Shown here piece by piece: positions 43,744 to 52,348 of a DNA stretch of 64,000 bases (position 1 is its first letter; the number at the start of each line of letters is the position of its first letter). The translations under genes were made by a program, and so were the position numbers. The notes below the pieces were generated by a model. That model made no database searches. It was not told where the DNA came from and saw nothing but the letters and a program-made list of their open reading frames with translations. This DNA comes from Spirochaetota bacterium (GTDB lineage: Bacteria; Spirochaetota; Brevinematia; DTOW01): NCBI GenBank assembly GCA_025061835.1, contig JANXAC010000004.1, positions 1-64,000 on the forward strand. Reading direction: 5' to 3'.

Positions 43744-45336
43744 ATGGAATTTAAGGAAGTAAAAAGACAGAAGAGTGCTCTTGATATCATATTTGAGGAG
43801 AAAGTTATAATATATGCTTTATTACCTTTCGTAATATCGTTTTCATTCTTCGGAGCGATGGTGGAAACGGTTAGGATTTTAAGTAAATACGAGTCTCCTT
43901 TTTTCTACTGGTATCCTGTTTATTTCGTGTTTATATTGCCCTTTTCAATATACACTAACTCCTCTATGTTTGCTGGTGGTAAATTCATAAGGAGTGTATT
44001 TGAGACACTGTTTGAGATCTTACTACTCATACTTTTCAACTTTATGTTCCTAAAGGGTTTTAGTTTTGAGAGGAACATAGCATACTTTTTTGATATAAAC
44101 TTTGGTATATCAGTAGTTTTCTGGATAATGATAAGACTAACGAATGGACATGTTGTAAGGCTTTTGAACTTCCCTTACGAAGTTCTGACAACGACCGCAA
44201 ACTCACTATCGGAGAATGTAAAGATTGATGAGATTTTTGATGAGAAGTTCTTTGAAAAACATAGCCTTAGAACTACTTTCAGAGGTGTGCTTGCAACTTT
44301 CATAGTTATGCTTACAATCATGTCAATCCTTATTCTTCTTTCAGCGACGAATATTCTAACACTTGTATATATGTTTTTATTCATTGCTTCCTTCCTAACA
44401 CTACTTGTAAATACCTCAAAGATGTATCTACTTGAAGATATGTTTCTGAAGAAGATAAACATCAGTTCAGTTAATTTTATGCCTATTATAACGAGATTTT
44501 CAATAAGGTATGTTGCTGTAATAATGATAGTATCAATACTTGCAACAACACTAACATTTTTTATAGCAAGAGAGGTTTCAAAACAAATAAATTCGTTTAT
44601 AAAGTCAAGAGTTTCAGAGATAACAGAAGCGCAGAGGAAGGTTGAAGAAGAGGAGATAAGGAGAATAAGGGAGCGTCTGATGACAGAGACTGTTACGAAC
44701 GAATACACCCCAAAACCGGTTCAACCAACACCGCAACAAAGGATTGGTTGGTGGATAATACCTCTGGTTTTACAATACTTTCTCCTACTTCTTGGAGTTA
44801 TGATAGTGATCGGCTTCCTTCTTAAAAATGTCTTTAAGGTTAAAGACGTTCCTATACTGGGTTTCTTTGTGAAGGTTTATGAGATTTTTGCATACTTCGT
44901 TCAGCGTGTAATAACGGGAATTTATAACCTTCTTGTGAGGCTTTTCACGAGGCGTAGAAGGCCCATTATCCCCGAAGGACTAGAAGAAGAATTGATAAAA
45001 TCAATGCAAGTGTATAAAGAGGAAGTCTCGGAAGAGAAGATGCAAGAGATTGAGACAATAGTCAAGATATTTATTAATATGTTATCATACACTTCCTATA
45101 TCCTGCCATACAGGAGGAACATGGGTGTTGAGGAGTATTGTAGTGCTCTAAAGAATTATCTTCCGGAGTTTCTAAAAAACCTTGAGTTTATTTCTGATAT
45201 CGTGAATGAGAGTAGGTATAGTAACCACCTATTACCTCCTTCGTCAATTGATGAACTAAAGGAGAATGTTGAACAGATTGTCTCAAAGATAAAAGTAAAG
45301 GTTAGGATGATTGAGGACTACAGAGGTACCATCTAG
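43744..45336 (+). CDS. Multi-pass membrane protein with DUF4129-like C-terminal domain
   Basis: Protein of 530 aa, not firmly assigned. Eight or so membrane helices lie in residues about 25-370, including YWYPVYFVFILPFSIYTNSS and LVLQYFLLLLGVMIVIGFLL. A charged coiled-coil stretch about 280-320 (SEITEAQRKVEEEEIRRIRE) sits in a loop. The C-terminal 120 residues are soluble and helical with YRRNMGVEEYCSALKNYLPE and LEFISDIVNESRYSNHLLPP, which resembles the DUF4129 tail seen in transglutaminase-type membrane proteins. No catalytic motif is visible. Transcribed alone. Confidence 0.65.
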   Translation: MEFKEVKRQKSALDIIFEEKVIIYALLPFVISFSFFGAMVETVRILSKYESPFFYWYPVYFVFILPFSIYTNSSMFAGGKFIRSVFETLFEILLLILFNFMFLKGFSFERNIAYFFDINFGISVVFWIMIRLTNGHVVRLLNFPYEVLTTTANSLSENVKIDEIFDEKFFEKHSLRTTFRGVLATFIVMLTIMSILILLSATNILTLVYMFLFIASFLTLLVNTSKMYLLEDMFLKKINISSVNFMPIITRFSIRYVAVIMIVSILATTLTFFIAREVSKQINSFIKSRVSEITEAQRKVEEEEIRRIRERLMTETVTNEYTPKPVQPTPQQRIGWWIIPLVLQYFLLLLGVMIVIGFLLKNVFKVKDVPILGFFVKVYEIFAYFVQRVITGIYNLLVRLFTRRRRPIIPEGLEEELIKSMQVYKEEVSEEKMQEIETIVKIFINMLSYTSYILPYRRNMGVEEYCSALKNYLPEFLKNLEFISDIVNESRYSNHLLPPSSIDELKENVEQIVSKIKVKVRMIEDYRGTI

Positions 45337-45648
45337 AAATAATATTTGAACTATTTTATTTGATGTTTATGATTTTTTGTGCTCTGAGTGAACTAGGATG
45401 CAAGTTCAAATTTTCATCTAGGTTAATGGATAGACTTACTTTTTACTTACTATCTTTTGTTCTGGATATTATCCATCAGTTTAAAAACTTCACCTCACAG
45501 CAGAAACTTTAGATGGTTGTTAAGAGGAATACTTTTCAGTCTAGGTAGAGACCATATGAGTGAAATAAAAATCTCAAGTATGGTGATAGTTTTGGAATCT
45601 AATTGAACTACTAGTGTATGATTTTAAAGTCAAGAGAGTAGTTAAAAT
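45337..45648. other. 312-base intergenic region between convergent genes
   Basis: No gene or RNA was recognised. One short hairpin, TGGATA-T-TATCCA at 45463-45475, is present without a U-tract. The rest is AT-rich with no strong repeat. Confidence 0.4.
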
Positions 45649-46200
45649 TTACTTTTTTATCTCAACTAAAAATCTTGTTGTGCAGAAGTAGTTAGCGCCT
45701 GCGTGATGTATCAGGACTATATCCTTTTCTTCTAGTAGCCAGTGGTCTGAAAAAAGAGTATCTTCAACTGTTGCTCGTCGTGCTTCTCCCATTATCATAG
45801 CATGTTTTTGCATCGGAACTATTGATTTCACAACAAACTCAACATTTGCTATACAATTATCAAGAATAGGTGAATTGATGTACTTACCTTTTGAGTATGG
45901 TATTTTAAACTCTTCAAATTTATCTAAGTATCTTCCTGAAATACTCCCGACCTTTTTGACAATATCAAGTATTTCAGCGGTTGGAGTATTCAAAGCGAAC
46001 TCTCCAGATTTGTCTATGAGTTCAAAAGTAAATGAACTTTTATCAAGGGAAAGCATAACTAACGGAGGGTCCTTCTCAACAGGTGTTATCCATGCGACTG
46101 TGGAAACATTCTTTATTCCACCATACTCAACACTGACGAGTTGAACATTACCTAGGTTGAATATTCTGCTGGTTAGACTTAAGTCTATATCTATTTTCAT
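45649..46200 (-). CDS. Flavin reductase-like / FMN-binding split-barrel protein
   Basis: Protein of about 183 aa from the ATG at 46200, which has agg-ag upstream at normal spacing; the open frame starts two codons earlier with GTG. The fold signature is that of flavin reductase-domain proteins: VQLVSVEYGGIKNVSTVAWI, PPLVMLSLDKSSFTFELI with the flavin-phosphate contact, GEFALNTPTAEILDIVKKVG, FVVKSIVPMQKHAMIMGEAR. Probably binds FMN and passes electrons from NAD(P)H to an unknown partner. It follows clpP by 10 bases. Confidence 0.88.
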   Translation of the reverse strand: MKIDIDLSLTSRIFNLGNVQLVSVEYGGIKNVSTVAWITPVEKDPPLVMLSLDKSSFTFELIDKSGEFALNTPTAEILDIVKKVGSISGRYLDKFEEFKIPYSKGKYINSPILDNCIANVEFVVKSIVPMQKHAMIMGEARRATVEDTLFSDHWLLEEKDIVLIHHAGANYFCTTRFLVEIKK

Positions 46201-46210
46201 ATACACACTC

Positions 46211-46807
46211 CTAGTATCTCTTTACAAGTATTTCATCAATTATTCCATACTCTTTAGCTTCTTGAGGAGACATATAGAAATCTCTGTCGGTATCTTTTTG
46301 CACTCTCTGTAGTGGTTGTCCTGTATGCTCTGCGAGGATTTTGTTCAATAAGTCTCTCATTCTTAGTATCTCTTTTGCTTGTATTTCTATATCTGTTGCC
46401 TGTCCTTGTGCTCCTCCTAGTGGTTGGTGTATCATGATTCTTGAATGGGGTAAGGCGAATCTCTTACCTTTCGTTCCAGCAGATAGTAGTATCGCAGCCA
46501 TTGACGCAGCCTGTCCGAGACAGATTGTAACTACATCCGGTTTTATGTATTGCATAGTGTCGTATATAGCAAGACCAGCAGTAACTAATCCACCAGGACT
46601 ATTTATGTAAAAGTGGATTTCCTTATCTGGGTCTTCTGCTTCAAGAAACAGAAGCTCCGCTATTATCAAGTTTGCTATATCTTCTGTGATTTCAGACCCT
46701 AGTATCACTATCCTATCCTTCAGGAGTCTAGAGTATATATCGTATGCTCTTTCACCTCTGCCTGTGGTTTCAACTATCATCGGTATTATGTAGTTCTTCT
46801 CTTTCAT
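46211..46807 (-). CDS. clpP: ATP-dependent Clp protease proteolytic subunit
   Basis: Serine protease of 198 aa forming the degradation barrel served by ClpX or ClpA/C. The catalytic triad is visible: Ser102 in LGQAASMAA, His127 in [11 protein letters not shown], Asp176 in TDRDFYMS. The N-terminal [20 protein letters not shown] and [20 protein letters not shown] are standard. Start follows cggagg. It lies between an LptF/LptG permease and a flavin reductase-like gene; clpX is not adjacent. Confidence 0.98.
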   Translation of the reverse strand: MKEKNYIIPMIVETTGRGERAYDIYSRLLKDRIVILGSEITEDIANLIIAELLFLEAEDPDKEIHFYINSPGGLVTAGLAIYDTMQYIKPDVVTICLGQAASMAAILLSAGTKGKRFALPHSRIMIHQPLGGAQGQATDIEIQAKEILRMRDLLNKILAEHTGQPLQRVQKDTDRDFYMSPQEAKEYGIIDEILVKRY

Positions 46808-46863
46808 TCAAATCCTCCGACTTAAAATGTATATAAAGTATATAATCAAAAAGAATATTCTTT

Positions 46864-48153
46864 TCAAGTTTTTACCTTGTAGTTAAGGTAGATTGCATAA
46901 GATACAAATATTAGGTTAGGTATCCATACCGCAACGATTGGTGGTAAGATCCTGTTTTCACCTAGCCATACACCCCCAAGGAATGTTATAAAGTATAGAA
47001 CGTACCTTATAACAGACTGGAAGACCATATTAACGAATGTTAGGTTCCTTGAGATGACTGTTACGAAACCCAGAGAAATTAAAACGGATATTAGTAGAGA
47101 GAAAGATAGACTAGGTCTTGATAGCATCTGCATAAGCCTTTGATAGTATCCACTACTTCCAAATACAAATTTTGTAGCAAGGGACTTGTTGAGTTCTTGA
47201 GTCATTTCTGACATAGTCAAAAACATAAAGTCATACTTCATCGGAAAGAAGAAACTGGGTTCGTCCAATTTGAAATCAGGAGTATATGTGTTTAACTTCT
47301 TTCTTGATACTAGTTCGGTTTTTTTGTCAAATTCTGTTATTTCAGCATCGTAGAGTATCCAGTTTTTAATTTTTTCATCCCACTTACCATATCTAGCAGT
47401 TATAGTGTATTGAACCAATCCTCCCTCAAATCTCTTTGACTCAAAATCAATACCTCCGGTGTATTCGTAGAACTTATTTATTCTTACATCTCTCATCTCA
47501 CCACTTCTAGAAACGAAACCAATCTCTACATAAGTGACGAGTTTGTTTTGACTCTTTAAGGGTTCCTTTATGTTCTCTATATACTCACTGTCAAGAAAAC
47601 TCAAATCTCCCCATACCTTAACTCTTTCTATCTTCCTTGATTCCTTACCAGCCGCAGTCATAACCTGATCTAAGAACAGAAAGTATAGAATTGAGATTAG
47701 TATCGTTATGGTTATGAAAGGGGCAAAAAGTCTTTTAAGACTTACACCAGCATTTACGATTGCTACTAGTTCAAAGTTTCTAGACATTCTTGAAACGACA
47801 TAAGATATGCTTATCAACATGCAGAGTGGTGCTAGGTAGGAATAGAGATGAGGTCCTCTAAGGACATAAACTAGGAGTATGTATTCAAATTTGTTTCTCA
47901 AAACATCTGGATTTGCTAGAAACCAATTCATATCCATCACTAAGTTGAAAACAACGGCAAGGAGTGTGAGTGATACGGAAGAAACTAGGAATGCGAATAG
48001 GAACTGTTTTATGATGTATTTTTGTATTCTACGAAACTCAAATCCACTTTTTATGTATTCCCAGGTAATGTTAAGAAAATTTTTTGATATTTCGGCATAG
48101 TTATATTTTGAGATCTTTTGAATGATTGACATTATTCTGCTTAACATAACCAT
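46864..48153 (-). CDS. LptF/LptG family permease (YjgP/YjgQ)
   Basis: Inner-membrane component of the LPS transporter, 429 aa. An N-terminal amphipathic stretch of about 35 residues precedes the domain start FRRIQKYIIKQFLFAFLVSS. Three helices, a large periplasmic beta-rich region about 190-310, and three C-terminal helices (SFSLLISVLISLGFVTVISR, FVNMVFQSVIRYVLYFITFL, PPIVAVWIPNLIFVSYAIYL) follow, as in LptF/G. Whether it is LptF or LptG cannot be told. It is first of the operon with clpP. The partner permease lies at 52349. Confidence 0.88.
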   Translation of the reverse strand: MVMLSRIMSIIQKISKYNYAEISKNFLNITWEYIKSGFEFRRIQKYIIKQFLFAFLVSSVSLTLLAVVFNLVMDMNWFLANPDVLRNKFEYILLVYVLRGPHLYSYLAPLCMLISISYVVSRMSRNFELVAIVNAGVSLKRLFAPFITITILISILYFLFLDQVMTAAGKESRKIERVKVWGDLSFLDSEYIENIKEPLKSQNKLVTYVEIGFVSRSGEMRDVRINKFYEYTGGIDFESKRFEGGLVQYTITARYGKWDEKIKNWILYDAEITEFDKKTELVSRKKLNTYTPDFKLDEPSFFFPMKYDFMFLTMSEMTQELNKSLATKFVFGSSGYYQRLMQMLSRPSLSFSLLISVLISLGFVTVISRNLTFVNMVFQSVIRYVLYFITFLGGVWLGENRILPPIVAVWIPNLIFVSYAIYLNYKVKT

Positions 48154-48272
48154 TCATTCAAATCCTAAACAAGAGTATAATGCTTTGGCAAGTAGAGTAA
48201 AACAAGAAAATCTATCTTTGAAAGAATTTGTACATTACATACAAAATCTGTTTTGAAGGTTTGGAGGTAGTT

Positions 48273-49433
48273 ATGGGAATGTTGGTAAAATATCATCTTT
48301 ACGCACCAGGACCTGTTGAGATACCACCTGAAGTTCTTACAGAGATGTCTAAACCAATCTTCCATCATAGAACATCTCAATTCAGTGATGTGCTTGTGAA
48401 TGCATGGGAAGGGCTAAAGTATGTGTTTCAGACAAAACAGCATGTCCATATTCTGTCATCTTCGGGAACTGGTGCGATGAATGCAGCAGTTGAAAACACA
48501 CTATCAGAAGGGGATAAGGTGATAGTTTTGAGTTTTGGAAAGTTTGGTGAAAGATGGGAGAAAATAGCAAAGTCCTATAGACTTAATGTCATAACATTAA
48601 AGAAGGACTACGGATATTGTGTTGAACCAGATGAGGTTGAAAAAGCACTGAAGGAAAATCCTGATACAAAAGCAGTTTTGCTTCAGCATTGTGAAACTTC
48701 AACAGGAGTATCATCTGACCTAAAGGAGATAGCAAATATAGTTAAGAAGACAGATGCTTTACTGATAGTTGATGGTATAACATCGGTAGGATGCGATGAA
48801 GTTAAGATGGATGAGTGGAGTATTGATGTTCTAATAGGGGGGTCTCAAAAGTCATTTATGATACCTCCAGGATTATCCTTTATTGCGCTATCTGAGAAAG
48901 CAAGGAAATATATGGAGAAATCTAATCTACCAAAATTTTATTTCAACCTAAAGGAAGAGGAAAAGGCTTTGGTGGATAAAACAACTGCTTGGACACCTGG
49001 TATAACTTTGATCATGGCTCTCAACAAGGCTATAGAACTTATGAAGAAGGAGGGTCTAGAAAACGTTATAAAAAGGCATAGAGTGATTGCAGAAGCAGTT
49101 AGGGAAGGTGTGAAAGCGATAGGGTTAAATCTTTTCTGTAAGTATAGGCTATTTTCTAATTCAGTTACGGCGGTTGAAGTTCCACAAGGGATAGATGGAA
49201 CTAAAATTCCAAAGCTTATGAGAAACAAATATGGTGCTGAAATTGCGGGAGGTCAGGGTAGTATGAAGGGACAGATATTCAGGCTTGGACATCTTGGATA
49301 TGTTGATAAGGGTGATGTTGTTGTGATGCTTCAAGCATTGGAATTCACACTACGTGAGCTTGGATACAAGTTCAACATAGGAGATAGCATATCAGCAGCT
49401 AATAAGATCATCTTTGATAAGTACGAATTCTAG
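48273..49433 (+). CDS. Class V PLP-dependent aminotransferase (alanine-glyoxylate / serine type)
   Basis: Protein of about 386 aa. The start is the ATG at 48273 with ggaggt upstream; the open frame begins 15 codons earlier. Family marks: YAPGPVEIPPEVLTEMSKPI, FHHRTSQFSDV, LSSSGTGAMNAAVENTLSEG, LQHCETSTGVSSDLKEIANI, LLIVDGITSVGCDEVKMDEW and Schiff-base K193 in GGSQKSFMIPPG. The late GAEIAGGQGSMKGQIFRLGH is typical of the AGT/phosphoserine-like subgroup. It probably moves amino groups between alanine or serine and glyoxylate or 3-phosphohydroxypyruvate. It stands alone; no serA follows. Confidence 0.9.
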   Translation: MGMLVKYHLYAPGPVEIPPEVLTEMSKPIFHHRTSQFSDVLVNAWEGLKYVFQTKQHVHILSSSGTGAMNAAVENTLSEGDKVIVLSFGKFGERWEKIAKSYRLNVITLKKDYGYCVEPDEVEKALKENPDTKAVLLQHCETSTGVSSDLKEIANIVKKTDALLIVDGITSVGCDEVKMDEWSIDVLIGGSQKSFMIPPGLSFIALSEKARKYMEKSNLPKFYFNLKEEEKALVDKTTAWTPGITLIMALNKAIELMKKEGLENVIKRHRVIAEAVREGVKAIGLNLFCKYRLFSNSVTAVEVPQGIDGTKIPKLMRNKYGAEIAGGQGSMKGQIFRLGHLGYVDKGDVVVMLQALEFTLRELGYKFNIGDSISAANKIIFDKYEF

Positions 49434-49524
49434 AAATTTATCTTGGTTTGCGCGAAAAATTCTTTTGATTGTAGAAAAAGTTGTATATACTTATATATTA
49501 TTATATATCGTTTAGGAGGTATAT

Positions 49525-50880
49525 ATGAGAAAGACTCTATCGTTTGGAATATTGTTGTTGGTGATAATAGGACTGCTTGGTTGTCCTGCTCCAAGACCTG
49601 ATGAAGAACTTAAACTAGCGAAGGAGAAACTGGAGCAAGCACAGAAGGAGGAAGCTCCAACCTTCGCTAAAGAAGACTTTGACAGAGCCAAGAAAAATTA
49701 TATAGATGCAACTAACCTAGTTGAGCAGGGAAAGAACGAGGATGCTAAAAAGAGAGCATTGGTATCAATAACAAATTCAGAAACTGCAATCCTTAATTCA
49801 AGAAGAGTAAGAGCGCAGAATGAACTAACAAAACTTGACGGTTTGATAAAAGAATCCTCATCACTCAGGATGGATGTGGTTTATCCAGATAGTTACAATT
49901 CCTACACTAATTCATACCAAGTCTCACTTGATCTATTCAATAAATCAAACTATGTTGAGTCTATACAGAATTCAAGGAAGACTATTTCCGAGGTTGAAGT
50001 AACTCTTAAAGAACTGAAAGATAAGTGGAATACTGCTAGGACTGAACTAGGTAGAGCAACTTCAAGAACTGAAAGACTAAAAAGGATCGCAAGGTGGCTT
50101 TCATCTGAAGTTCAGGAAATTGAAAGTCTGGTAGTTGAAGCAAGGAAGTTGTTGGATGAAGCAAAACTTGATGATAGTATTCAGAAATCCAGAGAAGCAA
50201 ATGCGAAACTTGATGAACTTACAGGAAAACTTAGACAGAGAAACGAACAAGAATTAGATAATACTGGAAGCAGAATGAAAGAGTTGAAAATAAATAAGAT
50301 ACAAATAAAGTTTATGTATTTTGCTAGGTCTATTGAAGAGATAGCATATTCAAAAATGGTAGATACTGATAAGAGAATAGCACTTATGTATGAAGAGACT
50401 GCAAAACCTACTGAGCAGAAGAATATATCACAAATGACAGACCAAGAACTAGAAGAATACAAAATATCGCTTGAATCTGAGGTTTCAAACCTTGCACAGG
50501 AGATAAAAACACTTTATAACCAAGCGCAACAAGACTATACTAACGGTAATTATGAGGACTCACTTGAGAAACTAGATAGAGTTAATCAATTACTTGACAT
50601 ATATTCCCTAAAGAAATCAGAGATTAATCTAGTGGTTAAGGAGATAGAAAATAGGAAGGCTAGGGTAACAAAAGAAACAAAAGTAACACCAGCACCTAAA
50701 AAAGTCTCAGCTTACTCTGTAAAAAGTGGTGACTTTCTCTCAAAGATAGCAGGTAATTTATTCGGAGGTGCCTATTGGTGGTGGCCCAAAATATTCACTG
50801 CTAACAGAGATAAGATAAAAGATCCCGATGTGATTGAAGTTGGAATTGAACTAGTTATACCTGCTATTCCAGAGGAATAG
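49525..50880 (+). CDS. LysM-domain lipoprotein with long helical body
   Basis: Lipoprotein of 451 aa: signal with lipobox LLGC at residue 20 (LVIIGLLGC). The body (about 30-385) is almost wholly helical and charged, with DUF4398-like repeats of the type KEDFDRAKKNYIDATNLVEQ, GKNEDAKKRALVSITNSETA, YNQAQQDYTNGNYEDSLEKL. The C-terminal 55 residues are a LysM peptidoglycan-binding domain (YSVKSGDFLSKIAGNLFGGA, then DVIEVGIELVIP). It probably tethers outer membrane to the cell wall or forms periplasmic scaffolding. Start has aggaggt. The ECF sigma gene begins directly at the next base after its stop. Confidence 0.9.
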   Translation: MRKTLSFGILLLVIIGLLGCPAPRPDEELKLAKEKLEQAQKEEAPTFAKEDFDRAKKNYIDATNLVEQGKNEDAKKRALVSITNSETAILNSRRVRAQNELTKLDGLIKESSSLRMDVVYPDSYNSYTNSYQVSLDLFNKSNYVESIQNSRKTISEVEVTLKELKDKWNTARTELGRATSRTERLKRIARWLSSEVQEIESLVVEARKLLDEAKLDDSIQKSREANAKLDELTGKLRQRNEQELDNTGSRMKELKINKIQIKFMYFARSIEEIAYSKMVDTDKRIALMYEETAKPTEQKNISQMTDQELEEYKISLESEVSNLAQEIKTLYNQAQQDYTNGNYEDSLEKLDRVNQLLDIYSLKKSEINLVVKEIENRKARVTKETKVTPAPKKVSAYSVKSGDFLSKIAGNLFGGAYWWWPKIFTANRDKIKDPDVIEVGIELVIPAIPEE

Positions 50881-51423
50881 ATGTCCTATGAAATAATATC
50901 TGATGATGATATTGTTTCATTACTAATAGAAAAGAGCAACGAAAGCAAACAGAAGGCGTTTAATCTAGCATACGACAAATATTTGAATTTTGTCTATGAC
51001 TTTGGAAGGACAATGGGCATACCCAAAGACCACTGTGATGACTTCGTTCAGGAAGTTTTTTTTAGACTTTTTAGAAAAATTCACAAGTTCAACACTAAAA
51101 AAAGATTTTTTCCATGGTTCTACTCGCTAGTAAGAAACTGTTGCTATGATTACATTAAATACCTTGAGAAGCATAAAGATATAGATTATAGGATAGAGAA
51201 TTATGTATATAACCCCTATGAGTTTGAGATAGAGACTATAAACTATGTTAGAGACATAATCTCAAGGCTTCCAAATGATGAAAGAGAGGTAATATTCTTA
51301 AGATTTTACCAAGATTTATCTGTTGATGAGATTACACAAATTCTTGGATACTCAACTAGAAAAGTGTATAATATTATTGATAAAGCACTTAAGGAAATAG
51401 AGAAACATTGGTCTGAAAAATAG
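50881..51423 (+). CDS. ECF-type RNA polymerase sigma factor
   Basis: Protein of 180 aa, standard ECF length. Region 2 reads AFNLAYDKYLNFVYDFGRTM, DDFVQEVFFRLFRKIHKF and RFFPWFYSLVRNCCYDYIKY (region 2.4); region 4 reads LPNDEREVIFLRFYQDLSVD and EITQILGYSTRKVYNIIDKA (the helix-turn-helix). The ATG abuts the stop of the LysM lipoprotein (TAGATG) without its own Shine-Dalgarno sequence, so it relies on coupled translation. No anti-sigma gene is next to it: the following gene is an ABC ATPase. Confidence 0.93.
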   Translation: MSYEIISDDDIVSLLIEKSNESKQKAFNLAYDKYLNFVYDFGRTMGIPKDHCDDFVQEVFFRLFRKIHKFNTKKRFFPWFYSLVRNCCYDYIKYLEKHKDIDYRIENYVYNPYEFEIETINYVRDIISRLPNDEREVIFLRFYQDLSVDEITQILGYSTRKVYNIIDKALKEIEKHWSEK

Positions 51424-51425
51424 TT

Positions 51426-52175
51426 ATGGAAATCATTAGAGTTGAGGGACTTTACAAGTCGTTTGGTTCTCATCAAGTTTTGAGGGACATAAACTTTTCA
51501 ATTGACAGTGATAGGTTGCTAATTATTGGGCGAAGCGGGATGGGTAAGAGTGTTTTAATAAAGAGTATTGTTAGGCTTCTGGAACCTGACAGGGGTAGAG
51601 TGTTTTTGAACGGTGTTGAAGTAACATCTTTGAGTGAGAGACAACTTGAAGAGTTGTGGAGGGAGGTTGGGTTTCTTTTTCAGAGTGGTGCTTTGTTTGA
51701 CTATATGAATGTTGAGGAGAATATTCTTTTCGTTCTTGAGAATGTTAGAGGTATAACGGGAGATAAGGCGAAGAAGAGAGTTAAGGAAGTTTTGGAAATG
51801 GTAGGGCTGCCGAATGTAGGAAACAAAATGCCGTCTGAGTTGAGTGGTGGTATGAGAAAGCGGGTAGCACTCGCTAGAACAATCTCAACTTATCCTAGCA
51901 TCCTGTTTCTTGATGAGCCTACCACAGGTCTTGATCCAATAACATCAGACTATGTTATCTCATCAGTGATAGAATTAAAAGACTACCTTGGTATTCCAAT
52001 AGTTGTAGTCACTCACGACGTTGAGGTAATGAAGAAAATTAGTGGTAAAGTAATTATGATTGAAAACTCTCAGATTGTCTTCTTTGGAGACTTTGAAGAT
52101 ATGATTAGAAACGGTAATGAATACATAAGACAGTTCTTGAATGGGCTCTCTGAAGGCCCCATAAATGTAGTCTGA
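51426..52175 (+). CDS. ABC transporter ATPase, MlaF-like (phospholipid/organic solvent type)
   Basis: Cytoplasmic ATPase of 249 aa. Walker A GRSGMGKS at 35-42, Q-loop VGFLFQSGALFDYMNVEENI (the QSGALFD form is typical of MlaF), signature LSGGMRKRVALARTI, Walker B ILFLDEPTTGLDP, and switch His in VVVTHDVEV. Relatives pair with MlaE and MlaD to move phospholipids between membranes. Neither is adjacent, so partners lie elsewhere. It starts two bases after the ECF sigma stop and is the last gene of that operon. Confidence 0.9.
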   Translation: MEIIRVEGLYKSFGSHQVLRDINFSIDSDRLLIIGRSGMGKSVLIKSIVRLLEPDRGRVFLNGVEVTSLSERQLEELWREVGFLFQSGALFDYMNVEENILFVLENVRGITGDKAKKRVKEVLEMVGLPNVGNKMPSELSGGMRKRVALARTISTYPSILFLDEPTTGLDPITSDYVISSVIELKDYLGIPIVVVTHDVEVMKKISGKVIMIENSQIVFFGDFEDMIRNGNEYIRQFLNGLSEGPINVV

Positions 52176-52240
52176 TAAGTTTGTAGTTTGAAGATGTCTT
52201 GGTCTTTGTGATCTTGACTTCAAGGTATTAGACATTATCC

Positions 52241-52259
52241 ATAAATTTTGAAAATTTAT
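52241..52259. repeat. AT-only hairpin between convergent genes
   Basis: ATAAATTTT-G-AAAATTTAT is a perfect inverted repeat between the ABC ATPase (+) and the LptF/G permease (-). A direct pair of TCTAGA follows at about 52304 and 52320. Possible weak bidirectional terminator; no GC in the stem. Confidence 0.3.
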
Positions 52260-52348
52260 CGTTTTATGAGTGTTGGTCATTAAAGCAAGTTAGGATGGTT
52301 TATTCTAGATGATTAACAGTCTAGAGTTGTCTTTATAGTTCAAGAACA

